In this document: piece by piece, positions 49,055 to 59,943 of the stretch
Layout of the letters: every line of letters begins with the position of its first letter
Numbering within the stretch: position 1 is the stretch's first letter
Assembly: GCA_013076295.1 (NCBI GenBank)
Contig: RQOL01000466.1
Coordinates: 3,267,080 to 3,331,079 of the forward strand
Direction: 5' to 3'
Source of the DNA: Sanderia malayensis
Taxonomy: Eukaryota > Cnidaria > Scyphozoa > Semaeostomeae > Pelagiidae
DNA length: 64,000 nucleotides
The notes under the pieces: model-generated
What the model was told of the DNA's origin: nothing
The model's database searches: none
Seen by the model: the letters and a program-made list of their open reading frames with translations, nothing else
Translations under genes and position numbers: made by a program

Positions 49055-50392
49055 TCACAGCGCACGCGCATCGCAACGTTGACTGTTACATGTTTGGCTG
49101 TTTGCAGCAACCTTTTTCCTGTCCATGTAATCTTGATTTCCATTTTCCTTACTTGACTTCATGTTAAACGCGCTACCAGCCTCTTTTTCGTGAGCATCGG
49201 GAATACGAGGCTGATCAGGATCGACCTCAAGACCCAAGTCGATGCCATCAAGAACCGCTGGCCCATAAGCATCGACCAATGTTCTTTCCAATATATCATC
49301 ATCCTTCATTTCTTCGAGCAGAATATCTTCAACAAAACCAGCCAACATTATTTCTCTTTCTTTCGCGAATTTCTTATCTACCATTGCTTCTTCATTGAAG
49401 TCGAGTGTTGCGTTCAGTGCCACATCACGGGGTGTAGGTGTCCAATTGATCAGCTTTTTTGCTAATGTTGTGTTTAACGGGCCTAATTCGACGGTTGGGA
49501 ATCTGAACCATGCACTCTCATCATTTTCATTCAGAATTACCCCTTTGATACCATGGTAACCAGCTATGTGATGGATTAAACTTGCTAATGTTAACGCTTC
49601 ATCAAATGCCAGATTTATGGCTTTGTCGTGAACAGCTTTACCGGCAGAAATTAAGTTTGAAATTGCATTTGCAACGTCATACGAGTAGACAAAGCTAAAC
49701 TTTTTATTCCGCATGCTTAATGGCAAGTGAATTGGCAGATTCAACTTCTTGTGTAGCTTCACCCAGATTTGGTAGGTCCAAAGTCGCATTGTGCTGTCAC
49801 GTGGACCAATCGCATCGGCCAATCGCAATATTACGTAGGGAAATCCACCGCGCATGCGCTGCGTTTTCAACGCTTCTTCACATGCGAGCTTCTGGTCGCC
49901 ATATTTGTTATAGCTCGAAAGCTTATCTCGCAACTTTATCTCCGCAGGCCTATTTCCATCCGATTCAGTTGTGGATCCGTTGTGCGTTCTCTCGCAAACT
50001 TCATAAATCGAATCTGTGCTAATGTATACATACAACTTCACCCTGCCTTTTAGCATATCGATCATCGATTCCATGTGCAGCGGTGTGTATGCGCTAAAAT
50101 CAATGACAACGTCATACTTTCCGGACGTCTTCAATTGTGGACACGTCTTGTGAATCAGCGTATCTCTGTCGCAACGTATTTGTGATTTGACGAAGGCGTG
50201 GATTCGACTCTCGGAATCGTAATATCGATTGCCACGATTTAACAGTGTAATATCGTGTCCTTCGTTCTGTAAAAGATTCACCGTTTCGCCACCCAAAAAT
50301 CCATTGCCACCGAGCACGAGAATTCGTTTGCCTGCAATCGCAAATTTAATCGCGAAAATATAGCAGAAAACCACGCGAGTCAGCAAGGCCAT
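49055..50392 (-). CDS. Extended SDR / NAD-dependent epimerase-like protein, intronless, with N-terminal hydrophobic segment
   Basis: One uninterrupted reading frame of 445 aa. The ATG at 50392 is the first in frame and opens a likely signal peptide or anchor (LLTRVVFCYIFAIKFAIAG). The Rossmann motif LGGNGFLGG (28-35) follows. Next come DVVIDFSAYTP, YVYISTDSIYEV and the active-site YNKYGDQK (Y-x3-K). Later segments (FSFVYSYDVANAI) match NAD-dependent epimerase/dehydratases of the kind related to plant CSP41 and bacterial sugar epimerases. The C-terminal ~110 residues are acidic and unmatched. The substrate cannot be told. It is the only long single-exon gene among intron-rich neighbours, which suggests a retrocopy or past horizontal transfer. 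Confidence 0.8.
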   Translation of the reverse strand: MALLTRVVFCYIFAIKFAIAGKRILVLGGNGFLGGETVNLLQNEGHDITLLNRGNRYYDSESRIHAFVKSQIRCDRDTLIHKTCPQLKTSGKYDVVIDFSAYTPLHMESMIDMLKGRVKLYVYISTDSIYEVCERTHNGSTTESDGNRPAEIKLRDKLSSYNKYGDQKLACEEALKTQRMRGGFPYVILRLADAIGPRDSTMRLWTYQIWVKLHKKLNLPIHLPLSMRNKKFSFVYSYDVANAISNLISAGKAVHDKAINLAFDEALTLASLIHHIAGYHGIKGVILNENDESAWFRFPTVELGPLNTTLAKKLINWTPTPRDVALNATLDFNEEAMVDKKFAKEREIMLAGFVEDILLEEMKDDDILERTLVDAYGPAVLDGIDLGLEVDPDQPRIPDAHEKEAGSAFNMKSSKENGNQDYMDRKKVAANSQTCNSQRCDARAL

Positions 50393-53300
50393 TGAACTCA
50401 CTTTGCTGCCGAAATATGTCAGCGATGTTGTTAAATGTAATTTTATAAGAATCTTGAATTTTGTGGAGTTATCTTTGAAGCCCACTGCCCAATCGTATCT
50501 GAACAGGTTCAGTTGTAACACGAGTCATCAATTCTCAATGTCTATTGCCTTCTGATAACCAACCTTTATAGTTGGTATGATTTCCGTCAATATTTGCAAA
50601 GCTGTTCCTTTTTGTCCTATCGCGAAATTTTACGTCTCATCTACTGGTTGTGTTATTGAGATAGCTGTTCTCGGTTAATGGATTGCTTTTTTTTACTGAA
50701 TATTCCCCAAATCAGCTCATCATTGATGGAATCAGGTGAAAATTCTGCTAAATAAATAAAACAGAGTTATTTCACATCTTGACAAACTTGGCATCGCTTT
50801 TGGGCATTTGGAAGCAAGATAATCATTAATTAAGGAAAGGTGGCAAACAATGTTTTAGCCTGCAATTCATCTGGAAACATGGTAATCATAATTACACAGG
50901 TAGAAGGGAGCTAAAATTGACACAATTTCGGATTTAAAAACGCCGAAAATATGAAGCTCAAAGGATAAGACATATTTTTGTATTTATATAGCCAATGAAT
51001 CTCGCTAATTGACACCATATATATGCTCTTTACGTCATAACATGAGAAGTAGGATGATTCAGTACAATTGTAATTTAATGACATGAACTTGTTATTTCGT
51101 AATAGCCTTTTCATCATTACAAACAATCCACTGTGTGGGAGTTATAAATTAATATGACGTCACACTTCTTACTCGTTGATGATGGATGATCTGGGTATCC
51201 CCAGACCTCTTTCCTCTCTGAGAAAAAGTTTTCATTCACTCTTGGTTTGGTGTTTTGCCGGTAGGAGAAAAAACTTTTAACATTGTTTTCTGTATGGAAA
51301 TATAGCCGAGAAAAGGAATTCATTTGGTTAATAAGGTATTTATTTAAAAAATTATATATAATGTTTTATCTACTCTTATTTCTATGTACAGGTATAATTT
51401 GTTCCGTGGAGTTACTTAGGCCCAATCTGGCATAAAAACCAACCCACCCACCCAGTTAAGTTCAACATTCAAGTACAGACAGGTAATATTGTGTCGAGAA
51501 ATCTAGATAATAACTGTACAGTCGGGCCTAAATAGTCGTATTTTAGGGTGAAGATGCTGAAAATTGCAACTTTCAAATTTTAAATATTATTATCGTTCAT
51601 GATTTAATTCCTCCGCATGTGAATGGACAGTATACTTACACTGGATATAAAACTTATTGCCATTTGCGGCAATGAAAGTTGTTGTTAAAAGTTTTTAGGT
51701 TTCCTATGAAAGTGGGCGTTCATAAGCAAGTGAAACATTTTAATTTTTAAGAAATTCTCCTATAAAGTTCGGTGCTGTTAATTATATAACTATATTTGCA
51801 TTCGTTTGGAATGCAAGAACAATAACCTTTTTACAGAGCATTTGACAATGGTAATAAATTTAAATAGGTGCCACAAATATTTATATCTACATAACATCAT
51901 CTTTGGAAAATGAATTAGCTGCCATGCTGTTATTAATTTTACAATAAAGCAAATGAAATTGAACTTATTTTTGGCAATAATAATGGTCTTGATCTTTTAA
52001 CTGAAGATATAAAGATTGAATCGAAAACACTGCATCTTTGTGCAAGCTGTTTAATAGAAGTGGAAAAATTTAGAAATATCACAATATTAATTTTAAATAC
52101 ATTCGAGGTAATAAGAGACAGAAGTAATTTATCCAAGAGAGAAGTTATTTTTTCACTAATAATATACAAAATTAAGAATCATTTTGCATGGTTTTATGTT
52201 TATATACCAGCTAAGCTCTTAATAAAAGATGAGAAAAATATTACAATGTTATATTTGATGCCACCCGTTTAAAGATCACTTACAAGAAAGATTATGTAAA
52301 TATGGAATTATTTGTTGTGATAAAATTCACAATGGAAATGGAAGGTAGATCTCCTCCCTTATTTTCAGGTTGCTTTTCAATTTCACTTTCATTTGCAGAG
52401 CTTTATTTTAATCCCTCAAAAATGATTAAAACAACTTATAAGCCACACACTTATTAAGATTTTCAACCAAATAACAAGGATTTTTCAAGTTTGTGTGTCT
52501 GCCCTTGCTATATTTCTTTTATCAGTGGTTTTAATTTTGATGGGCTGATTTGAATGCAAATTTTTAACATCAGTACGCCAATCATTTGATGCCAATTAAC
52601 ATTTGCAAATACAATTTCCATAATTACCACATTGGTTGACTTAGTTGCCTACAAAACCATGGATGACAACGCTGTAAATTATTGACGCCCATTTAGTTGA
52701 GTTGATTCATCAAGTCGTATTCGTCCAGTCTTTTTAAACAATAAATTTGAATGCGTCTCTTGTGTCCGCTATGAATAGCCGTATCAACGTTAACCCGTAA
52801 TGCTTTGAATAACATCATGCTTGTGTGCGATGTCATGTGAAGTGAAAGCCCTCGTTGCTCGCCACTTCTCTTATTAACCATGTCAGCCTCTGAATATCTC
52901 AATGTCTATTATTATACCAATTATTTTTCGATTTCAATATAAAAGTGCGCATGTGTGAAAGTCCTATTTCGAAATTTATAATTTGACGAGAGGACCAAAC
53001 TGCAGTTATTGTCCTCCCACCAAAATTTGATGGTGACCCAAGAAACAGTCGGCTGATGACAAAGCAGCCAAAACAACAGCCACCCTGGCCCAAAACCGCC
53101 ATAGATATCATAACAGATCATTATCATGTTGAATTGAATGGGTTTGATGAGCCCTATTTGTTTTAGCCGCACCCAGCCTCACAATCAGCTGTTTTTAGTT
53201 TCTTAACAACGTGGTTGCGTAGTTTTGTTAGCTGTGACTGACTAACTGGCTGGCTGGCTGGCGAGTTTGTTGGTTAGGACAAAACGCAAAACTCATTGTT

Positions 53301-55544
53301 AAGACTTGTTGTAAAAAGCGCCAGCTAATATTGCATATTTATTTGCCGATTTTTATCAAGAGAAAGTTTGATACCAGTTGCTGTATTTTGTGCCATTTGT
53401 TGACATTTTGGTTGCCTTCAAGTTGGTTGTAAGTCAACATTATATTTTATTTTTGTCGCTATTCTGTAGCGTGGCTGTTTTTATTTTTGTGTTTTTATAA
53501 TGCACTTTTAAGAACTCAATTTCTCTGATATGTTGCGATGTGATGGAAGTAAATCATACACCATTCCAGCGACAACTGTCTTCATGAAGTTCAAACTAAT
53601 TTTGTTATTTTATTGATTATTCTATTGTGTATTTGCGGCATTTGTTTGGAAAATTCGCTTCTCACATGTATTTTATCAGACAACGCCTTTATGATACATA
53701 TATCAGCTTATGTGTGTCATATAGACCGTTTAATTGACTTTGTTATGTAATTTCTTTTGCTTTATACTTGGTTTACTTTACATGGATATAAAGGCAGATA
53801 AAAGCTGCAAAATAAATAGAAATTCTCAAATACAGTCCTATTTGAGTGTATATATTGTAGCATATCATATATGTACACTGTGTACTAGTGTATATATATT
53901 GTCTATATTTATTTTGCTCGGTCTTAAAGTCTTTTATTCCCACTTGACAACTGAGAAACATGCGGACACGTTTTTGCGTTCATTAATATTTCATTCATAA
54001 CCCGGCGTTTCATCTACCTTAAACGGTGAACTTAAATTGAGAATGATTTGATAAGGAACCCACATGTCTTCTCAAAATCATCTGTTCACTTCATCATCTT
54101 CAATGTCATCGTGGGATAGGCCGGTTTCTTTTTAATCATTCTTTTTTACTCTTTTACTCTTTTGTTTTGCTCTCTGTTGCTAATTATAATTCTCTACATT
54201 CGTTTTTGTGCCATCTTCTATTAATAAACTTCTCTTCTGTTAGTTATATTCTCTCTTGTTTATATACGTCCTGCATTATGCGTTATATATTAGTTATTGT
54301 ATTCATTCCTTTTTATATGTTATCTATGCTTTTTATAATATTCTTTGCTTTGATATCTGCCAGCAATGTTTTGAGAATTCCCTTTTGAACAATTATCAAA
54401 GTCAAAGTCGAACGGAAATTTTAGAAATGAATGAATGAATGGGACAAGCTCTGGGAACATGACCCGTTGTTTTCTTCCATTATACTTGTTTTTTCATTTT
54501 AGTCGATCTCCAACACTCCATTATTGTGTTTAGCCCTGCTGGTTTTTTGTTTATTTCTTGTGTGTTACCGATATAAAGGCTTGCTTATTTTTACTTTTGA
54601 AAAAACAGACAACGTAATAATATTGAGAATGTTTTAAGAAAAGATTTTCTAAAAACGAATTACAATAAGATTTATCTGTGAATTAATTTCAGCAAAAGAT
54701 CAAACAATGTTTATCATCAATGAATGATGTTTTACGTAGCTTTTGGGAATATATTAACAATAATTTCTCACACCACACCCTCGATTTCAGACTTGATGGT
54801 ATCATCTGTTCAAATTCAGACATGTCACTGTTGGGATTGTATAATAAATATTTCCACAAACTGATCTTAAAAAATCTATAGACGAAGCTAAAATTAGCAG
54901 CTATACATGCTGTCCTGCCCTCTGACTGTTTATTTGACATGAATTGAATCAAAGGACCTGCTTCTACAATTCAATAACTTCAAAGTTTATGAATGAAAAC
55001 ATTTCTTCTTCTGCCTGCATCAAACGGCGGCACATGTACATTTTATTTATTATTTATTCAGTAATGCTGCAAAACTTCTTCATATCTCTCCTTTTTTGAA
55101 TAATTGAATTGATTTCAATCCTGTTCTGTTTGCTCGCATCACGATGCTCTTGTTAAATGCATCCAATTTGTTAAATTACTAATTTAGGCTTATACTATTT
55201 TTTGTCACGAGTCTTGGATGATGAAGTGTGACTCATACGTTTGTCAAATGACTCCTACATGTTTTCATAAGTCGAATTAGCTAATCATCCTCTCAAATAC
55301 TCTGATTTTGCAATTAAGATCTCGTTAACAGTTTATGTAAGATTTAACATATTCGTTAACATCTCGTTAACATATTTCTTGATTGTCTTCTCCGTGTGAT
55401 CAATCAATGTTATAATATATGCAGCCACGATGCAATCTAAGCTAGCCATTACTTGATTTTGGTTTTTATTGATATTGATAAGCTTTCTGTTTCACCCAGT
55501 CAATTCTGTTATCATTTTATTCATAGGTTCGTTGTGCAGTGACG
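50393..55544. other. Large intergenic region (5 kb)
   Basis: AT-rich DNA with no confident gene. It contains an orphan open frame at 51937-52272, a Pro/Lys-rich 60-codon frame at 52987-53166, a short CTGG run near 53235-53262 and GAAT repeats near 54427-54440. Upstream exons of the DLGAP gene could lie here, but none was recognised. Confidence 0.4.
51937..52272 (+). other. Orphan open frame
   Basis: Open for 112 codons after an acceptor-like CAATAAAG. It reads NEIELIFGNNNGLDLLTEDI, a C-x2-C pair (LCASC), then mixed helix-like sequence to a stop. A shifted frame continues with RLCKYGIICCDKIHNGNG just after it. No start codon is found at its head and no family is recognised. It may be a transposon-derived or degraded exon. 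Confidence 0.25.
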
Positions 55545-56985
55545 ATGGAGAAAGTAGATAAGCCCGAAATTCAAATTGATTTGACACGACTCAACATCAT
55601 CGATAAAGAAAATACACATCCAGATAACATCATGAAAAAAGATGGCCAATATTTTTTGGACATTTTGAAATCAGAGATTGATCGCTTCACATCTCTCTGT
55701 CAACGAGCAGAGAAAGACATCACTGAAAATTCCTTATCAGAAGAAGGTAGGAGGGATAGCTACGTCATTATCTGATTACAGTCTTATTCTTGCTTATCTT
55801 CGTATTGATAAACCAGCTTTTCTGTGTTGTTTTGTGCACCAAAGCTGCTCTTATCTTGGTAATTCACTTCTTAGGAACTTAATACTTTATGCTAACTAAG
55901 CTCGAATTCATTTTGTACTCAACCCAACAATTTTCGTCAGTTTGTTTCGCCTTTGAACATCTTGTTACAGTCAAATCTGCATAGTTCGAACTCGTGTAAT
56001 TCGAACACTATCTAAGTCGAACGAAATTCTCTGTCCCTTCGAGGATCACTAATGAACCAACTCTTATAAAACAAAACTCGAGTGTATCTCCATGTAAATT
56101 GTTACTTCCCTTCAATAGCAATATTCTTTACATGTAATTACTTGCTTCTTACGAGCTGTATTTTTGATTTCCTTTAGTTAGTGGAAAGCTCAGAGCAACG
56201 ATAGGCAAATCTCAGTTACTCCTCACCAAAAAATTTAAGCAGTTTGAAAAGCTATGCAATGAAAATATTGTAAGTAAACTTCTATAATGTCCTCATTCAC
56301 CACACATTTAATTTCTACAAAACTACAATTTCTTATTAATTGTTAAATTTTGTTGTTGTAGGAAGCGTCTCCTGGCAAAAAGCGGCCAATGTCAACTGAC
56401 TTGGAAGGATTCTGGGATATGGTCTCAATTCAGGTGAGAGCTTTATTTCTTAAATTTCCATTCCTACCTTCTCCTTGTTCATTCTTCATTTTTCCCCAAT
56501 CCTAATTGAGGTACACATAATAACACTATTAGCAGACATCGGATTTGCTTCTTCATCTTGTCAAATCGAGTCTGTTGAATTTAGGTTGAAGATGTGAACA
56601 AGATGTTTGCTCACATTGATGAAATGCGACAGAATGATTGGAAAGAAGTCAGTTTGGAAGTTAATAACGATGTAGAAGTAAGTTCACTCCTCTTTTAGAT
56701 ATTTTCGTTGTTTGCGTTGCTTATTTATTTAGCCTGGAAGAGTCAATGTTTTTTCTGCAGGATGGTGGACAGTCATCTCCAAAACCTAGAAAAAAAAGTC
56801 CACGGTCTGCAAAATTGATCAAAAACAACAACCTTCCCGACGAAGATAAAGCCAGGAAGGACGCACGACAACGATTGAATGAACACTTGCGCGCCACGAG
56901 ATTACAACGAAACATGAATGGAAACGATGCTTTATCTGATGATGTCATACACATCAAATCCTCGAAATCTGCCACTAAAATGTAA
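55545..56985 (+). CDS. DLGAP/GKAP-domain protein (HURP-like), short form
   Basis: Five exons: 55545-55746, 56178-56269, 56362-56433, 56585-56677, 56761-56985, giving 227 aa. The GKAP core is clear: FLDILKSEIDRFTSLCQRAE, GKLRATIGKSQLLLTKKFKQF (split by wording only), TDLEGFWDMVSIQ and VEDVNKMFAHIDEMRQNDW. It ends in a basic Lys/Arg-rich tail. In animals this domain occurs in synaptic DLGAP1-4 scaffolds and in the mitotic spindle protein DLGAP5/HURP. The short basic form and lack of synaptic motifs favour the HURP side, but this is weak. An acceptor (TTCATAG) precedes the ATG by 18 bp, so further 5' exons, coding or not, are likely. Confidence 0.75.
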
Positions 56986-57923
56986 ATAAAGATTATTTAA
57001 TTATGACGGAGAATACTAATAAAATAAAATGGAAATTACTGCTGCTACCACTAGTACTGACAAAGATAAAGGCCCACCACACAGACAAGGTAACAAAATT
57101 ATTAGATTATTTATTACTCACTGAAAAGAAACAATTACATATATGAGTTGGTTTGGTTGAAATATTTTGAACAATTTTTTTATATATGAATATGTAGCTA
57201 GTACCAAGGAAAATTAACAGGGCTTTCCATATAGATAAAATAGAAAACAAATGTTTGAGTTAATTGCATGAATCGTCCCACCCTTTTCTTTCTATTTTCC
57301 CTACTTCCCTTGTACATGATTGTGAACCAACTTTTAGATCTCAATTCTTGAGCCTCACAATAATTTAGATTTTGATGGTGATCCAAACCCAAATACTTTT
57401 CCTTATAACTTTTTGCATTTTACCAGCAATAATTCTTTTTATGTTACTGTTAACTATAGTTAATTATAAATTTTCATTAAGGTCTTAATTAGTTTTTTGT
57501 TTATTACCTTAATTTTATATTGTGTTGCAGAGTTCATTTGCAATGGTTAATGCTGTATTGTCATTGGTGTAAATAGGAAATTGTAGAATCTATTTGCACA
57601 CATAAATAGGGATAAAAATAGAAACCAGAACTTTGTGCCTTTTTCTTTACTTCATTTGACAAAAGGGGAGCTCCAATTTGCAAATTTTTCCAATTTCGTT
57701 ACAACAGAATGCAGCAAGTCGTCATAAGTCTTCATATTACATTTTGAATCAATTTCTGTTAGTTATATACAGTGATATACATGGGATCCTTACAGGACTG
57801 GTAGGATATAATATGTTCAATTTAGAACTTATCAAGCAAAAGGTAAATTATACATAGCTAAAGGATTTGATTTGATTACCCTAATATTGTTCATCAATGA
57901 AGATTTCAACAAAGCTTTAAATG
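56986..57923. other. Convergent 3' region between the DLGAP-like gene and POFUT2
   Basis: AT-rich and probably the two 3' UTRs. A 21-codon ATG frame at 57029 ending at a GTAACA donor-like site was noted but has no partner exon. Confidence 0.4.
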
Positions 57924-59668
57924 TTATGTGAATTGAACACGCCATCTTGTTGGCTGTTCACATTTATCAATCTCCTTATCAGGACACAAACAATTGAAAG
58001 TGAGGTCAGGATCAAATCCCAGAATGTCTCTCTCTTCATGAATTCGAAATGAGAATGTTGACTGGCATGAACCAATGAAATAATGCCCATGTGCTGCAAT
58101 CCACTGATCTATTATTGCAATCCCACCATCTCCAAATTTGTTTATTTCAGCACTTGAAGGGCGATACCTGAAGACAGTGGCTTTTAATTTGAAACTGAGC
58201 TCTTCAACTTCTGTTATACAATAGAGAAGAAGAATTGGTAAAAGTAATTATGGGTGCTCTTCTATAGCAACAAATAGTAATAAATAATGTAAACTTAAAA
58301 AGAAGAAAGTAGTATGCCTAAAACTAACCCTTTTCACTGCCATCAGTGGCCAAAAAAACTTTGTCTAGTTTCAATTTTTTCAATAAATGTCTAATTTGTT
58401 TTTTGACAGCTTTAATTGATGGCACCCCCTCTCGACCGCTGAAGACAAAGTCGCCTCTCCTCATGTGAACAGACAGGTAGTCTCCTCCTTTTGCTTTTCC
58501 ATCTTTCGGGATTTGCTCCCTCCAATTTCTATCATTATAAGGAGTCTGATCAATTGCATCACTAGAGTTGAGGTAGTCTCTTCTGAACTGATCTGCTTTT
58601 TCTCTTAGTGATTTTGCAAATACCATGCTACGTCTAGCCTAAAAAAATAAAATGTATTTAGTTTTAAAATATTGATGTTTTTTTGCTGAGCACCAATGAA
58701 TTTTGCTGTTTTACCTTGGGTGTTTCAAGCTTTCAATGCACACCTGGTATTGAAGAATAGCTGTTACTAAAACAGCTAGCCTTTCAATGACATACCTGCC
58801 AAAATTCAGATTCACCATAATTGGAATGGAGTACTTCTTCAAATCTGTCAACAAACACTGACCTAACAACACAGACAAAGTCATTATTTCAGCAAGTAGA
58901 TATAAAGTATTATTATAAAAAAATTAGCTATTAATCTCAGAATGTAAAATAATAATTCTTTAATAACAACCTTGCTGTTGATTTTTGAAGAAATTCGGTT
59001 AATATTTTAGCAGTGCCTTGAACAGATATGCATTTGAAATCTCTGCCATATATGTGACCAAGGCCCCAAAAATTCCCCAGATATTTATTATCACTGTCTT
59101 TCCAGTAAACAGGCTCATTTGTGCATTTTGCTTCTTCGATTTTTTCTTCCCATCCATTTTTAAAGCCATCCGGGTGTCTTTGCAAATAGGCAATCAAATC
59201 GATCCCAGCATCGCCATTGTTCAAATGAACAAAATCATTAAACTCGATAACGGGAACATATCTATTAAGTTGATCTACGTCGAAAAATGTTTTCCACTCC
59301 ATTCCATTTTGCTCTCTGTTCGATCTCCAATGGTAAAGATGTCTCCAGGGAGGCAGAACAAGAACAAAATCTTCTCCGATTTCCCTCAAATGTTTTACAA
59401 GATTTGCAACTCTCACATACACATCCCTTCTTAGATTAAAACCTTCCCCTGGATTCACGCCGTAAATTAGAAATCTGGTCGAGGCGGTCTTCGTGCTGTT
59501 AATTTTTTGCCCAATTTTCATGTTTGATGCTTGGTCGTTATTCGGTATTAAATAATTTTCTTTGTTTTCACTTTTTTTCTTTTCTTGAATTTCATTATCT
59601 CCAATCAAAAATTGTATATTTATCAATAGCATAAAGATTAATGATAAATACTTGGAATTAAATTCCAT
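57924..59668 (-). CDS. POFUT2: POFUT2, GDP-fucose protein O-fucosyltransferase 2
   Basis: Four exons: 58971-59668, 58796-58862, 58329-58638, 57924-58210, in frame to 453 aa (human 429). A signal peptide opens the protein (YLSLIFMLLINIQFLIG). The donor-binding and catalytic region GVNPGEGFNLRRDVY contains the family's catalytic Glu (E75). VLVLPPWRHLYHW follows, then VHMRRGDF (R315/R316). The C-terminal GT-B half has GGIAIIDQWIAAHGHYFIG and STFSFRIHEERDILG. The enzyme works in the ER and adds O-fucose to thrombospondin type 1 repeats. An insertion rich in Lys/Asn/Glu (about 24-64) accounts for the extra length. The start chosen is the ATG directly before the signal peptide. Confidence 0.93.
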
Positions 59669-59943
59669 ATTTAAATATAAATAGCAAAAAGTAGCTCGAT
59701 CAAACTTTTTTACTGACACGTTTTGTTTTCCCGCTAACCATTCTAGCCTATTGTTATAGCCTCGTTTATCCACAATTTTCAGTGTCTTGTGGGACACAAA
59801 GAGGGGGAAAAGTTTTGTGACGTAATTGTTTTACGTGCTTGTACAAATGAAGTACTACGTGACGCGAAGTTTTATTGAAAACAAAAATTCAATGGCTGAA
59901 CTTTTCTCTTGAACGTCTTACTAAAATAAAACTACTCTCCACT
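59669..59943. promoter_or_regulatory. Bidirectional promoter region of POFUT2 and RETREG
   Basis: The divergent start codons are 275 bp apart. The region contains two ACGTAA/TTACGT-like sites (TGTGACGTAATTG near 59816 and TACGTGACGCG near 59852) that resemble CRE/ATF sites. An ATG at 59892 opens a 6-codon uORF before the RETREG start. Confidence 0.5.

Noticed and set aside
49720..50053. Two long plus-strand frames opposite the SDR gene
   Set aside because: They are antisense shadows of a strongly supported coding region.
52987..53166. A 60-codon Pro/Lys-rich frame ending at TAG
   Set aside because: No start codon at its head and no clear acceptor; low complexity. Not enough to call a gene.
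57029..57090. A short ATG frame with a donor-like end
   Set aside because: No following exon on the plus strand before the POFUT2 gene; probably chance in a 3' UTR region.
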